The notes beneath the pieces are model-generated. The model searched no databases. It saw nothing but the letters and a program-made list of their open reading frames with translations, and was not told the origin of the DNA. From contig NC_081413.1 in the NCBI RefSeq assembly GCF_030272615.1, forward strand, positions 556,353,136 through 556,413,135: a DNA stretch of 60,000 bases, read 5' to 3'. Positions within the stretch are counted from its first letter, which is position 1. Each line of letters starts with the position of its first letter. The translations under genes and the position numbers were made by a program. The DNA comes from Cryptomeria japonica (Eukaryota; Streptophyta; Pinopsida; Cupressales; Cupressaceae). This document shows, piece after piece, positions 44,871-55,560 of this stretch.

Positions 44871-45400
44871 CCAACTCTCATCAACCCGGATTTCAAAAAG
44901 GATTTCATTATATACTGCTATACCTCAGAAAATACAATGTCAAGAATATTGTTACAGGTAGATGAATCTGTGATTGAAGCACCTATAGCATTCATGAGTG
45001 TTCCTCTCAAGAAGCATGAGCTTAAGTATTCGTTCTTAGAGAAACAAGCCTTTGCCATGGTTAAAGCTGTAAAAAAATTTCGGTATTACATTTTGCACTC
45101 TCATTCTGTGATTTTTGTTCCAGATTCTGCAGTGAAAAGCATTTTAACTCAGCAAGAAGTTGGACTCAATAAAAGAGCGACATGGGTAACTAAAATTCAG
45201 GAATACGATCTAGACATTCACCCTACAAAGACGGTTAAAGGACAAGGCTTATGCAAATTAATAGCAGAAAATAAGATGGAAACAGAAAAAGAGTTACCAT
45301 TGACCCTGTTCATTGGATTGCAAGATACGTGGTTTTCTGATGTAGCCTACTATTTGACTTACGACAGTTGCCCAAGTCATTTTTTAGCTAAAGAGCAAAG
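44871..45400 (+). pseudogene. RT-linked RNase H of element B, catalytic aspartate lost
   Basis: It follows RT without a stop: KKDFIIYCYTSENTMSRILL, LEKQAFAMVKAVKKFRYYIL, and IQEYDLDIHPTKTVKGQGL. The usual DAS aspartate reads T-S here. The domain is therefore probably a non-catalytic tether, in line with the presence of a second RNase H upstream. Confidence 0.8.
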
Positions 45401-46586
45401 GAATCTCAAGTTAAAAGTAGGTAAGTATGTTATTTGGCAAGATGTTTTATACAAAAAAGGTTTGGATGGTACCTATTTAAGGTGCGTGGATAAGCCTCAA
45501 CAACAAAAGCTTCTAGAAGTTTATCATGGTGAAGCCTGTGGTGGACATTTCTCATCCTTTGTGACTGCTTTTAAGATTTTAAGAAATTGCTTTTATTGGC
45601 CTGGTATGTTTCAGGATGCATATGCTTATGTTAAGGGATGTGAAAAATGCCAACTCTTTTCTGGGAAACCACATTGAGCTGCTCTACCTTTAAGGCCTGT
45701 GGTAGTCGATGAACCCTTCAAACAATTGGGTATTGATTTCATTGGGCCAATAAATCCTCATTCCAGTGCTGGTCACATGTATATGTTGACAGCAATGGAT
45801 TATTTTACTAAGTGGGTGGAGGTTGTTCCCACTAAGAAGGCGAATTTAGAGGTCATATGTAACTTTCTCAAGTATTGCATTTTGGTCCATTTTGGGGTCC
45901 CTCAGAAGATTGTTGCAGATAATGCATTGTATTTCTCCTCTGAAGAACTGACTATGTTTTGCTATGAACATCAAATTACTCTCTCACATTCCTCTGATTA
46001 CTTTCCACAAGGTAATGGATTGGTAGAATCAAGCAACAAGAACCTGGTAGCAATCATGAAGAAGTTAGTTGATGATAATGCCTGGAATTGGCATAAAAAG
46101 GTCTATGAATCCCTTTGGGCAAATAGAATTACCCCTAAAAGAGCCATTGGAATGGCACCTTTTGAGCTAGTGTATGGAATTGGTGCAAAAGTTTCTTTAC
46201 CTTTGGAATTGTCGGCGGCCAGGCTTCAAACAGTCATTCAGGATTCCTTTTTCCAAAATTCTCTAGAGAAGAGGGTTATGTATCTTATGAAGCTGGAAGA
46301 AGAGAGAGAAATGTTAGTGGATAGAATATCTGAGCATCAGAACAGGGTGAAGAGGATTTTTGTTATGAGAGCTCAACCAAGAGGTTTTCTTGAAGGGGAT
46401 GAAGTAATGTTGTGGGATAAGAGAAGGGAACCAAAAGGTGCCCATGGAAAATTTGATTCACTATGGAAAGGTCTGTTCAAGATCCATGAAGTAGTAGGAC
46501 CAAATGCATTCAGACTGAGTTATTCTGATGGAATGGTTATGCCCTATACCTATAATGGGCAGGACCTTAAGCTCTACAAACTTTGA
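45401..46586 (+). pseudogene. Integrase of element B
   Basis: The zinc-binding HHCC region (VYHGEACGGHFSSF to GCEKCQ) is at about 45515-45655. A TGA at 45675 (at a probable arginine) follows it. The catalytic core has its Asp in IDFIGPI, its second Asp in VADNALYF and its Glu in GLVESSNK, all present. The C-terminus (GAHGKFDSLWKGLFKIHEVV, NGQDLKLYKL) ends at a natural TGA at 46584. There is no chromodomain. This is the best preserved part of B. Confidence 0.9.
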
Positions 46587-46748
46587 AATATGTGGTAAAG
46601 ATTCCTTGTACATAGTATCTTAGTTGTTGTTTTGGTGTCTGTTAGGTGTGAGTCCTGTTTTGTCCCCCTTTCTATTTTTGGCTTTGCGAAACCAGAGATT
46701 TAGAGTTCTTTGCATTTTTCACAAAATACAATCCCCAGTCAGAGCCAA
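46587..46748 (+). other. Short 3' region of element B without an evident polypurine tract
   Basis: Only 162 bp separate integrase from the 3' LTR. The bases directly before the LTR are CAATCCCCAGTCAGAGCCAA. No run of purines is next to the LTR. The nearest purine-rich words are CCAGAGATTTAGAG, about 50 bp upstream. Confidence 0.6.
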
Positions 46749-49700
46749 TGTTACCTCGTCATTCATCCTTCATAGCAGGAGTAAGTCACCCTATAAAATT
46801 TTATTTGGAAGTCCTTATCTTTCTATAAATTCCTCGGTTCAATCCTTAATCCGTTTGTAAAATTGCCTTTTAATCTGAAACACCAAGTTTTAATGGTCGG
46901 TTTGAACCCTGTGAACTCATTGAACCTTTTTGAAGCAAGTATAGAAAGTTCATAAGGTAGTTTTAGGTTCTGTAGGTTCTTAGGTGTCTAGGAGGTTTTC
47001 ATACTAACATTCACTCAAAGTATTTTGCAGCGGTTCTTTTAATGGTCGCGTTCAGTGATGTGTTACATCATCTCTCTCCAAGCTGTGAACTCTTTCAACC
47101 TAGTTCAAAAGGTTTGAGGTTGTTCAACATGTTCAATGCAGTTCAAAAGGTCAACAACACTTAATAGAGTTAATCTTTTCAGAAGAGAATTTTCTTGGTG
47201 CGGTGTACGCCTTGAACTACTTGAACTCTCGTGAAGTCAGTTTAGATTGTTCATGCATGTTCAAATCAAGTGGGTCCCATGAGCTAAAAGACATGATGGT
47301 GCACTTATTTCCAAATATGATGAAGATTGAACCATATCTTGGGTGACGTCAACTGTTTGAGTTTTGAGGCAAGTAATCATTTTGGGAATTGGCAGTTACA
47401 CCAAAAATGTCGCCATGCATTCAATGCATGCGTGAGATGTCCAATCCAAATGCTCAACACATTTGAACCGGCGATTGCAATTAATGCACTTAATAAGTTC
47501 ATATCACTGCTTTTGCTATAAGGTATGCAGTGATTAGTTCTCTGAAAACTTTTTCCTCATTACTGTAGAGTTACTTTTCTTGGATAGAAGGTTTGTTTGC
47601 CGGTAATCCTCTGATTGCTCTCAACTGTGAAGGTGAGTTTGTTTCTTGTCCTCTCCAGTGATTTTTACCTGCTTTTCCTCTCTCGTAATAAGATTTGCTG
47701 AGAAAATAAGGCTTGTTATTTATGAATTATGAAGTCCACATTACACCTTTTCGGGAACATTTTTAGTCTTGCATGTACAAAGCCCATAGTCAATGATATA
47801 GACTTAAAAGGGGAAAATATGGAAGTTTTAAAGGAAAGGGTGTTCAAGGGAATTGATGGTTCCTTTGGTGTAGAAATTTTGAGTAGTGATCTCATAGAAG
47901 CGGCAGCCTTCCCCCCAGCTATCCCTTGCCCAGAACTAGTTAGAGAGTGTATTGCTAGGTATGATCCAATTTCTGAGACCATCAAAAGAGATAATGGTGA
48001 AACCCTCCTTGCCATTAACCGTGAAGTTATTTCCTCCATTTTCAAACTACTTGATTATCAGTTCTCAAACTTTTCTCCTACCCAATCAATTACTAAGTTC
48101 AACACAGATAGAATCGGGCACCGGAATAATGTAGTGAAATATTGGTTGAAGGTTCCCCAAAGGGGTGGCTCCAGGTTGCCCAAGAATCCCAGAAAGAACC
48201 ATATGCTTCCCCACAGTCATGATGTCATGTTACTATTGCACCAAGTTAGAGGCTCGACAGAGGCCTACAGTTTCGACCACTAGATTTATTGCTATGTACA
48301 ACTGGTACTGGAAGGGAAACAATATCTCGATTGGGCAAAGTTGATTGCCAATTCCATGAGGGAGTAGCTGAGTATGGCCAAATAGTTTAAGAAAAATTTA
48401 TTCATGTCCTCATATCTGATATATTGTTTGGCGTGTGTTAAGGAGATAGTGGGAATACCTAGGCAGCTCACTGAGGGAGAGGTCTCTATGTATGATTTTT
48501 ACCCTATGTTACAAAAGGATAATGCTTTGCAAGACTTTAGGAGGGTACATAATGCCTTCCTGGGAGATTTGTGTTACGAATTAAAGAACATGAAAACCAA
48601 GAGGATGTCAAAGGATGCACAAGCCTTAGTGAAGAGATTTGGTAGTTTCTTTATTCAATTCCCTCGCTTTTGCTACATAAGAGTAGGCGGTTTTGAGGAA
48701 GAGCCTTTAAAGCTTCCTCGTTTTTATTCAGATTATTTTATTTTGGTAGAGATTTGTAGGTAGTTGGCTACCGTGATTAAGAAGGCTCAACCCAGGGATA
48801 AATGGGAGGATCATTTTCCTATTCAATTGGGTATTTTATCCTGCAATTCAATGTCAGATTCCTTGAGCATGGGAGTGGAATTGAAAAACTTCAATTTTCC
48901 ACTATATCACGAAAGAAAAGGCTTTGACAATAAAGGTTTCTCACGAAGTCTTGGTCTGATGCCATACCTCCCAATTCCACACCTAGAGGAATTTTGGGAA
49001 GATTGCAGTGATGAGCTTGAGGTGTTCAAGAGGGCAAACATGAGAATGGTGTTGGAGCAAGTAATTTCACTACAGGTGAAACTCGACATAAGTGGGCTTG
49101 AAGAAGATTATTTGGAGCTTTTTGAACCCAGATACTTAGACCAAGATGAAACCGAAGTGTCCTGCATCAACTGGGATGTGGAAGAAGAGGACAACATACA
49201 GCTAAAAACAAAAAGGGTTTTGGAGAGAACCGCATAATGAGTTGGCAAGAAGAGAGCAGTGAGATTAGGCACCAAGTCTAACTCCGTGAGAAATAGTGAG
49301 GTTACTTTGTGTTCACCAAAGCATTTTTCTAATTGTACTTCTATGCCTATTCATGCAGGTAAGGATAAAAAGACATCTCACATTAGGCACAAGCCCAATC
49401 TAGTTCTGGATTTCTCTACTCCTCGACATACTAGGTCACGAAGTGCTGCGCAGAAAAGAATGGACGAAACCAAAGATACAGAGGCAAAGTATAAAATTAT
49501 TGATGCTCAGATATTTAAAGTTGAAGATCTTGATAGTAACATTGTCAACACCATGGATTCCCATGCGGTTACCGTAGCCATGATGCCACCCCCTAAATTG
49601 ATCGGAGGAACAACTAGTTTGAGTACAACTCCTAAGTGGCTAACCACTTCAGTAAGAAAGAAACAAAGTTTCATTCTCATGACTATCCCAATTCAGGTCA

Positions 49701-51704
49701 TGGTAGTTAAGTACACAAAGAAGGGCCCCAAGCAAAAGAAGTTCAAAACAACCAGACTAGATAATGATGAAGGAACTGCAAAGTGGGTTGTCGAGATTGC
49801 TTCTTACAAGCCCAAAGATGAAGATAAGGAGGTCAATGTAGAGGACTTTGAGATCACCAAGGTGGAGCTTGAGAACATGAGTAGGGATTCAGATAATCAC
49901 TTCTTCTAGGTATCGGCTAAGAAAATGCTCACCAGGTTGGAAAAAGATGGGTAGGAGAAGAGAGAGCTATAGCGGCATATAAAAATTCTTGCTCAATTCA
50001 TTGATAGCATCAGCTGCTTCGGAGCACTTCCCATATCCCATGCTACAGAGAGCTTTGACCCTACCTCACCAGAAAATAAAAAGCTAATGAGTCAAGTTCA
50101 ATGAGCTAAAAGAATTATGGGGCTGTGGAGAAATGGATTGAATGAGTAATTAAAGACGGAGAAAAGAATATCACAAGCTCCAGGAAGTTATGCGACGAGA
50201 TGCAGAGCCTCATTGCAGAGATTCAAAACCAGATTTTGCCATGGGAAAAAGAGGAACATAAATGGGAAAATGTCTTGCCTATGCTTGCCAAAATAGAAGA
50301 GTACGGAGCCACCAGGTTCATGATAGAACATTCAATCAAGTTGGTAATCGATGAGTGCCAACTCTTTGTATTGAAAAAGACCATAATGTGGCGGGTACTC
50401 ACATTCAAGTTTGTGTTTTCCGATGTTAAGACTTATGTTTATGAACTTCAGGACCTCCAATGCAGCTTAGTTAATGACAACAAAGTGGTTAATCCGGACC
50501 ACGATTGGCAGCTGGGGATTTGTGGACTGAACACGCAGGACGTGATAAAGGCTTTTAGGTTATACATGGAGAAAGTTAAAGCTAAAGGCAATTTCACCCC
50601 TGAAGATATAACACAAGTCACCCGGATCAAGTCCATGAAGTTTATTGGTAACGATCAGTTACCAAAGCATGCCGAGAAAATGGTGAAGCACAGGTGGGAC
50701 AAAGAAGCCACAAAGGCAAAAATCAATGCTATGAAGAATCCGAGCCCATCTATAATACAGGAACTTGCAACTACCCACGACGCCCAGGAAAGCGGAGGAG
50801 AAGATGATGATGGAAAAGGAGCATAACATATCGATATTGCTCTATTTTTATTTTATGTATTTTTCATAATCTTGCAAATGACTTCGGGACATCTGTCCCA
50901 AATATACTCTGTTGGTTTTCATAACTGATTCGGAGGAGGTCGAGTTTTCAGGGAGACCTCCTCTGTTCTAAAGACATATATAAATTAGATTAAGGGAGAT
51001 ATAGGGGGGTTAGAATATTTTGGGTTTTTGACTTAGTTTTCTGGTTTTTAGAAGTTTTGTTTTGTTGAAGGAAGTCACCAGACTTTGAAAATCTGAAATT
51101 GGAAAGGATTTATACATGTATTGTTGTGTCTTTGTCACATAAAATATATATATATATATAAGATCATATTGTTATTGGGAGAAGGAAAACCTTTGAGTTT
51201 TGAATCTGTGTAGTGATATTTCTTTGCATATATTAATCTAATCAAATGACAGTGATCGCCTTTCCAATGAAGAATATTGTTATTGTTCTGGGACTCCTTC
51301 CTGTGTGATTTTAAAAGATATGTGCTTGAAAAGTGATTTTATTTCTCTAGTCTATTTTTTTATGAATTGTTGAACTAGTGTTCTGAACTTTGTTTCGATC
51401 ACTTTCGTTTCTCAGGTTGAAGCATTTTGAAGAATAATTTTTCTCTAAAATATGTGTAAATCATTAGCCTCTCATCGAAGAATGAAGTAGGTAGCCTTAC
51501 GTGCTTTCAGGTTAAAAGCATACCAATTTAATTTAATTAGATTATTCCCTAAATAACGAATGGAAGGAGTTGTACCTATCAAAAATTCAGAGGGAAGTGG
51601 TATATGCTACACTTACCCAACTATTTAGCTGAACTTTTGTCTTTTAAAGAAGGTGACAGAGTTTGAAATCATTTAATTTGAAGGCAAAAATATGTTCACT
51701 AACA
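46749..51704 (+). repeat. 3' LTR of element B (4,956 bp)
   Basis: It starts TGTTACCTCG and ends ACA before the CATAA duplication. It matches the left LTR end to end. Divergence is uneven: several changes per 100 bp in the first 850 bp, and almost none from about 47730 to 48080. Confidence 0.92.
47729..50826 (+). pseudogene. LTR-embedded ORF of element B, right copy
   Basis: This is the same reading frame as at 36747-39845. Five stops are shared with the left copy (first three at 48281, 48383 and 48761, then TAA at 49235 and TGA at about 50101). Stops at 48365, 49907, 49952 and 49970 are private to this copy, as is a one-base deletion at about 50115 that shifts the last 235 codons. Two left-copy stops (37689, 39222) are open here. 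The shared stops must predate integration, because both LTRs derive from one template. Confidence 0.7.
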
Positions 51705-51709
51705 CATAA
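51705..51709. repeat. Target-site duplication of element B, right copy (CATAA)
   Basis: It is identical to 35761-35765 and directly follows the right LTR of B. Element C resumes after it. Confidence 0.9.
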
Positions 51710-51867
51710 TAAATGCTCCACCACTAGGGTACAAACCCTAATTTTGCCTTTTACCACTTCTGTCTTCTGTCGATTGACAAGTAACATATACCAGTTAAGG
51801 TCTTTACCGATATAAGTCGGGGGTTCAAATATTTCACTGATATGCTCCCCCTAAGATTTTCTCAAGC

Positions 51868-53154
51868 TTAGTTTGTCGGTTCAAAGACTTCCATACTAGA
51901 TGCAGAAACCAGTTCATCTTGTGACACTTTTTCAAGTTTCTTTTTCCAAGTTTTATTCACTCCCACTTGAACGGTTTCAACATCAATCTTCCCTTCTGGA
52001 GTGATCGGTATATCATCTGATATGTTCTTTCTCATTCTGTAGGTTCTAGCAGTGTGTCCCGGTTTGTTGCAATGATAGCATACCATTCCAGGTGTTCTCC
52101 ATGGTCCATTATTCATGCTACCATTCCTCCTTCTGCATGTCGTAGTAGTGTGACCGCTACCACGACATATCAAACAGGTTGCTCTCCAACTAGTTGCCAC
52201 TTCATAGTCACCTAACCGATAGTCATAGGTATTATACCAATTGGGATTCCGGTTCCAAGAGGGTTCCGGGATAACTCCTTGAGTCCTTGGAGGGTATCTC
52301 CCAGTGTTGTGCAAAATAGACCTGCATTCAAATGCTCTATGTCCAAACTTGTTGCATGTATAACAATTTCCATTGAATCTATTAGATCTAGGCTTATTGT
52401 TTAGAAAATAAGGAAAATTATTGTAGGCCTTGCTTCTACATACATTAGCAGTATGTCCTTCTTTGAGACAATTGAAGCAAACAGGTTTAAAGTTTTACTT
52501 ACCTTTATCCTTGGATGTTGATTGCTTCTTTGATGCTTCAGCTTTTGTTCCAGAGGTCTCACCTTCCTCATACCCAGAGAATCCAAGTCCAGTAGTATTC
52601 TTTACTGGTTTTGCAGATTCAAGCTTTTGCTCTAGCTTAGCAGTACTCTGATTGGATTTGGCAAGTATCTCCTTTGACCCAGTAAGTTCCTTGGAAATAG
52701 AAGCATTGGATTCCTTCAAGGTTGCATTCTAATAAATAGCCATGTTTAGTTCACCTTTCACTTCTTCTTTTTCCACTTTACTCTCTTGGAGATGAGCAGT
52801 AAGGGCACTGATTTCTTGCTTCAACTTGGAGATCTCATGATCTTTGTCTTTTACCAGATCTTCAACTTTCCTTCGGTTCTCAAGCTCTTGACACATTTTG
52901 ATAGTCATTCCTTCCAACTCCTTTCTCAGGTTGGCTTTAGATTCATTCAATTTTTTGACTTCTTCAACTAGGGCATCCATGTCAGCTTCATCAAAAGAGC
53001 TATTTTCAGTAAGTTCCATCAGTTTCTCAGCATGCTCTCTTCTCTTGGCCAAAGAGGATTTATACTTGACTTTGAGTTCATCATAGGCTCTCTCAGTCTG
53101 AGTGAGAAGATGAGTAAGTTCCCTCACAGTGTATTCCCCCATATCTCCTTCCAA
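51868..53154 (-). pseudogene. Coiled-coil/zinc-knuckle (gag-like) gene of element C
   Basis: The minus-strand frame starts about 40-50 bp after the primer site (first ATG at 53142). A long coiled coil of about 200 residues comes first (GEYTVRELTHLLTQTERAYD, KLKQEISALTAHLQESKVEK). A Ser/Lys linker follows, then four CCHC-type knuckles at about 52480, 52360, 52175 and 52080. Two of these are CLICRGSGHTTTTC and CYHCNKPGHTARTY, the last with its final Cys changed to Tyr. The knuckles indicate RNA binding as in a Gag nucleocapsid. The capsid-forming part that normally precedes the coiled coil in copia Gag is absent. Stops at about 52731 and 52495 and frame changes break it. After 51868 the sequence breaks off into the B insertion. 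Confidence 0.7.
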
Positions 53155-53177
53155 GTGGTTAGACTTATAGAAAGGTT

Positions 53178-53190
53178 GGCTCTGATACCA
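53178..53190 (-). other. Primer binding site of element C
   Basis: The minus strand reads TGGTATCAGAGCC two bases after the LTR end CA. This is the standard initiator-methionine tRNA primer site of plant retrotransposons. Confidence 0.9.
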
Positions 53191-53192
53191 AT

Positions 53193-54330
53193 TGATAAAT
53201 ACTAGGAGGGGGGGTGAATTAGTATACCAATAAATACTGAACTAAAACTCTTAAACAGTTTAGCAGATAACCAGTATAACAAATTCACTAATAAACCGGT
53301 TAAGATAAATGCAAACCAAATAGAAAATAAAGCATTCACCCACAAAACCACAATCACCATAACACAAGATATTTGACGTGGAAAGCCAAAAGGGAAAAAA
53401 CCACGATGAGAAAAAACTCACAAGTAACTATCTGCATAATAGAAACTAGACCGGTTAAGGTCATACAATGTTCTTCACCAAAACAGATCTTGTTAGGAAT
53501 CTAGATCTCTGTTAGGAGATAAGTCTTGTTAAAGACTACCTTGCTAAAGGATTTCAGATCCACAGTTGTGAACCACCTTGTTAGAGGATTTACAAAGGCT
53601 TTGTTGGGCCTACCCGGTTAACGGTTTCAGACTTGTCGAAGATGTGAGTAATCAACAAGTGAGTGATCTAAATACTAGCACAGTATTCTGGTTAGATCCT
53701 TGATAGCTCATTGTTAATGCATTTCAGCATTACTTCAATCTTCAATATCTCCACACTCTAACTCTTCACACAAACCTAATCTTCTCTGCAAAGATTGCAC
53801 ATAACCTTCTCATACATCATACATCTCTCACACATACAAACCCTAGACATGATGTCCTTATAAAGGAAATTGATTTCATGTCGATCCAATAAGATTAAAA
53901 TACAAGTTCCTAGGTTCAGTGCATCTAGACACATTTGGTAACACGACACAAAATCACCACCAAAGTGTTAGTGGATGGAACTTATCACAGAAATACTGGT
54001 TGGTAACTCATCATAGAGTAATACCGGTTCATACAATATATCGATTACCGCTTGTCAAAAATGAAGACTGAAAAATGTTAACTACCACTTTGTTCCTTCA
54101 TACTGCTTGAGATCCTCAAACCACTTGAGGTCTTCATACCACTTGGGTTCTCCATATCGCTTGAGGTCTTCAGTCAATTTGTGACTGGTAAACATCTTCT
54201 GTAAAACACCGATAGTCTAAAGACTATAATACATAATACCGGTTGGAACAATTACCGGTTGAGCATAACTCATACATCAAGAAAGTGTGTGTCCATCAAT
54301 GACAATCAAAACATCATCAAAATGCCAACA
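53193..54330 (-). repeat. 5' LTR of element C (right copy)
   Basis: It has intact TG/CA ends and matches 30990-32134 throughout. It holds at least five (A)CCGGT(T) palindrome-like words (near 53298, 53452, 54023, 54238 and 54254) and the TATA-like site at 53856-53865. Short open frames here are chance. Confidence 0.9.
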
Positions 54331-54335
54331 CAAAG
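54331..54335. repeat. Target-site duplication of element C, right copy (CAAAG)
   Basis: It is identical to 30985-30989. Element D resumes directly after it, in phase with its gag frame. Confidence 0.9.
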
Positions 54336-55000
54336 GAGGCCAAATTTTTCAAGACAAGGTATGCCTCCTGATCCACTATATTTTTATGGTTATAGTGGAA
54401 ATTCCTATGCACAAAATAATCAATGGCAATCTCTGTATGCTCAAAATTTTGGAAATGATCAAAATTGGTATAATCCTCAAGACCAAGGGCAAAATTTTGC
54501 CAATCAAACTCCGCAATGGTAGCAGCCACAAGGAAATTGGTCTCAGTCCCAAGGACCATGGTAATTATTCCAAGGGAATTGGCAACCTACCCCTCAATGG
54601 AGAGGAGGTCAACAATGAACAAATCAATCATCTGGTTATCAGCAACCTCAGCAGTAGCCACAACAATATTCTATAATGCCTCCTCCTGCTGCCAATACCG
54701 TTCCACCTAAACCTAGATAGTTGCCCACTCAACCCATGCCAAATCCTAATAGCAATCCGCAACAACAACAACAAGTTTATTCAACTGATCCTAATCAATA
54801 TCCAACTTATTATCTTTCTATAAGTGATATTCACCTTAGATTCGAGACAACTTTACCTAACCCAGCAACCCAAATACCTCAAAATTAGCAAATACCCCCA
54901 TTTCCTCAAAGGTTGAAAGCTAAAGAGATTCCTCAAGAAGAGGATATAAATTTTGATATCATAGATCAACTGAAACACATGTGTTAAAATTCCATTATTT
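54336..55000 (+). pseudogene. gag: gag of element D, C-terminal Gln/Asn/Trp-rich part
   Basis: It opens RRPNFSRQGMPPDPLYFYGY and continues with repeated NQW, QGNW and QPQ words (about 54400-54700), a low-complexity tail, then PFPQRLKAKEIPQEEDINFD. Stops occur at 54520, about 54562, 54616, 54655 and 54718, several at CAG/CAA-like positions. A frameshift near 54985 leads to the protease frame. No zinc knuckle of the standard spacing is seen in this part. Confidence 0.75.
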
Positions 55001-55560
55001 CAAGCTATTAAGGATGTCCCTATTTATCGTAAAGCAATTAAAAAGGTATATTTAAAGAAACTTGGTATAAAGAAAAAGGATTCGCAAACAGTGGATGTAA
55101 TGGGTCAATTGGTCGATATTATGTTGGGAAAAGTTTCAATTCCTAAATATTTTGACCTCGGTAGTCCTATTGTGAAAATAGTCATCAATGGCACTTAGAT
55201 AAAGAATGCCTTAATAGATTTGGGAGCAGCGATCAATGCAATGATAAGAGATATTATGCAAGAACTTAACATAACCAGTCTCAGACCCACTCCTATAGTC
55301 CTACAACTTGCTGACAGTTCCACGGTTTGGCTTGATGTTATGATTGAAGATGTTGCCATTACTTTAAACTCCTGGGAATATCTGACAAATTTTATGATCT
55401 TATCTCCTAAAGCTATGTTGGGTGGATATCTGGTTATTTTAGGGAGACCTTGGTTTGCTATACCCAATGCATATATTGGATGTCAGTCAGGGGGACATGA
55501 CTATTTCTGATGGAAATACTACTAAAAATATGGCTCTGGATTCACCTGCTCAGCCCCAAC
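55001..55560 (+). pseudogene. Protease of element D
   Basis: The leader IKDVPIYRKAIKKVYLKK and the active site NALIDLGAAINAMIRDIMQE are typical of Athila proteases (D-L-G-A). The later motif reads YLVILGRPWFAIPNAYIGC. The catalytic Asp is retained. A stop lies at about 55196 just before the active site, and a frameshift near 55490 closes the frame. Confidence 0.85.

Larger units (their letters stand above)
35766..51704 (+). mobile_element. Element B: 15.9 kb Ty3/gypsy element with 5 kb ORF-bearing LTRs
   Basis: B is inserted in element C. Its LTRs are 35766-40730 and 46749-51704, the primer site is at 40737, and the TSD is CATAA. The 6.0 kb interior encodes gag, protease, archaeal-type RNase H, RT, RNase H and integrase. 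Each LTR contains a reading frame of about 1,030 codons with no similarity that I recognise. There is no chromodomain, so B belongs to the non-chromovirus (Tat/Athila) side of Ty3/gypsy. The position of the archaeal-type RNase H before RT separates it from element A. All frames carry stops. Confidence 0.92.
30990..54330 (-). mobile_element. Element C: pol-less, Sirevirus-like LTR retrotransposon, itself split by B
   Basis: C has LTRs at 30990-32134 and 53193-54330, a methionine-tRNA primer site on the minus strand (53178-53190), a polypurine tract (32135-32149) and the CAAAG duplication. Without B and its extra duplication, C is about 7.4 kb. Its interior holds only a coiled-coil/zinc-knuckle gene and a long KE-rich gene. 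No protease, integrase, RT or RNase H is seen. The LTR start TGTTGGCATTTTGATGATG, the AAAGGGGGAGA tract and several further purine tracts resemble Sireviruses (Ty1/copia). C must have relied on enzymes supplied by another element. Confidence 0.85.
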
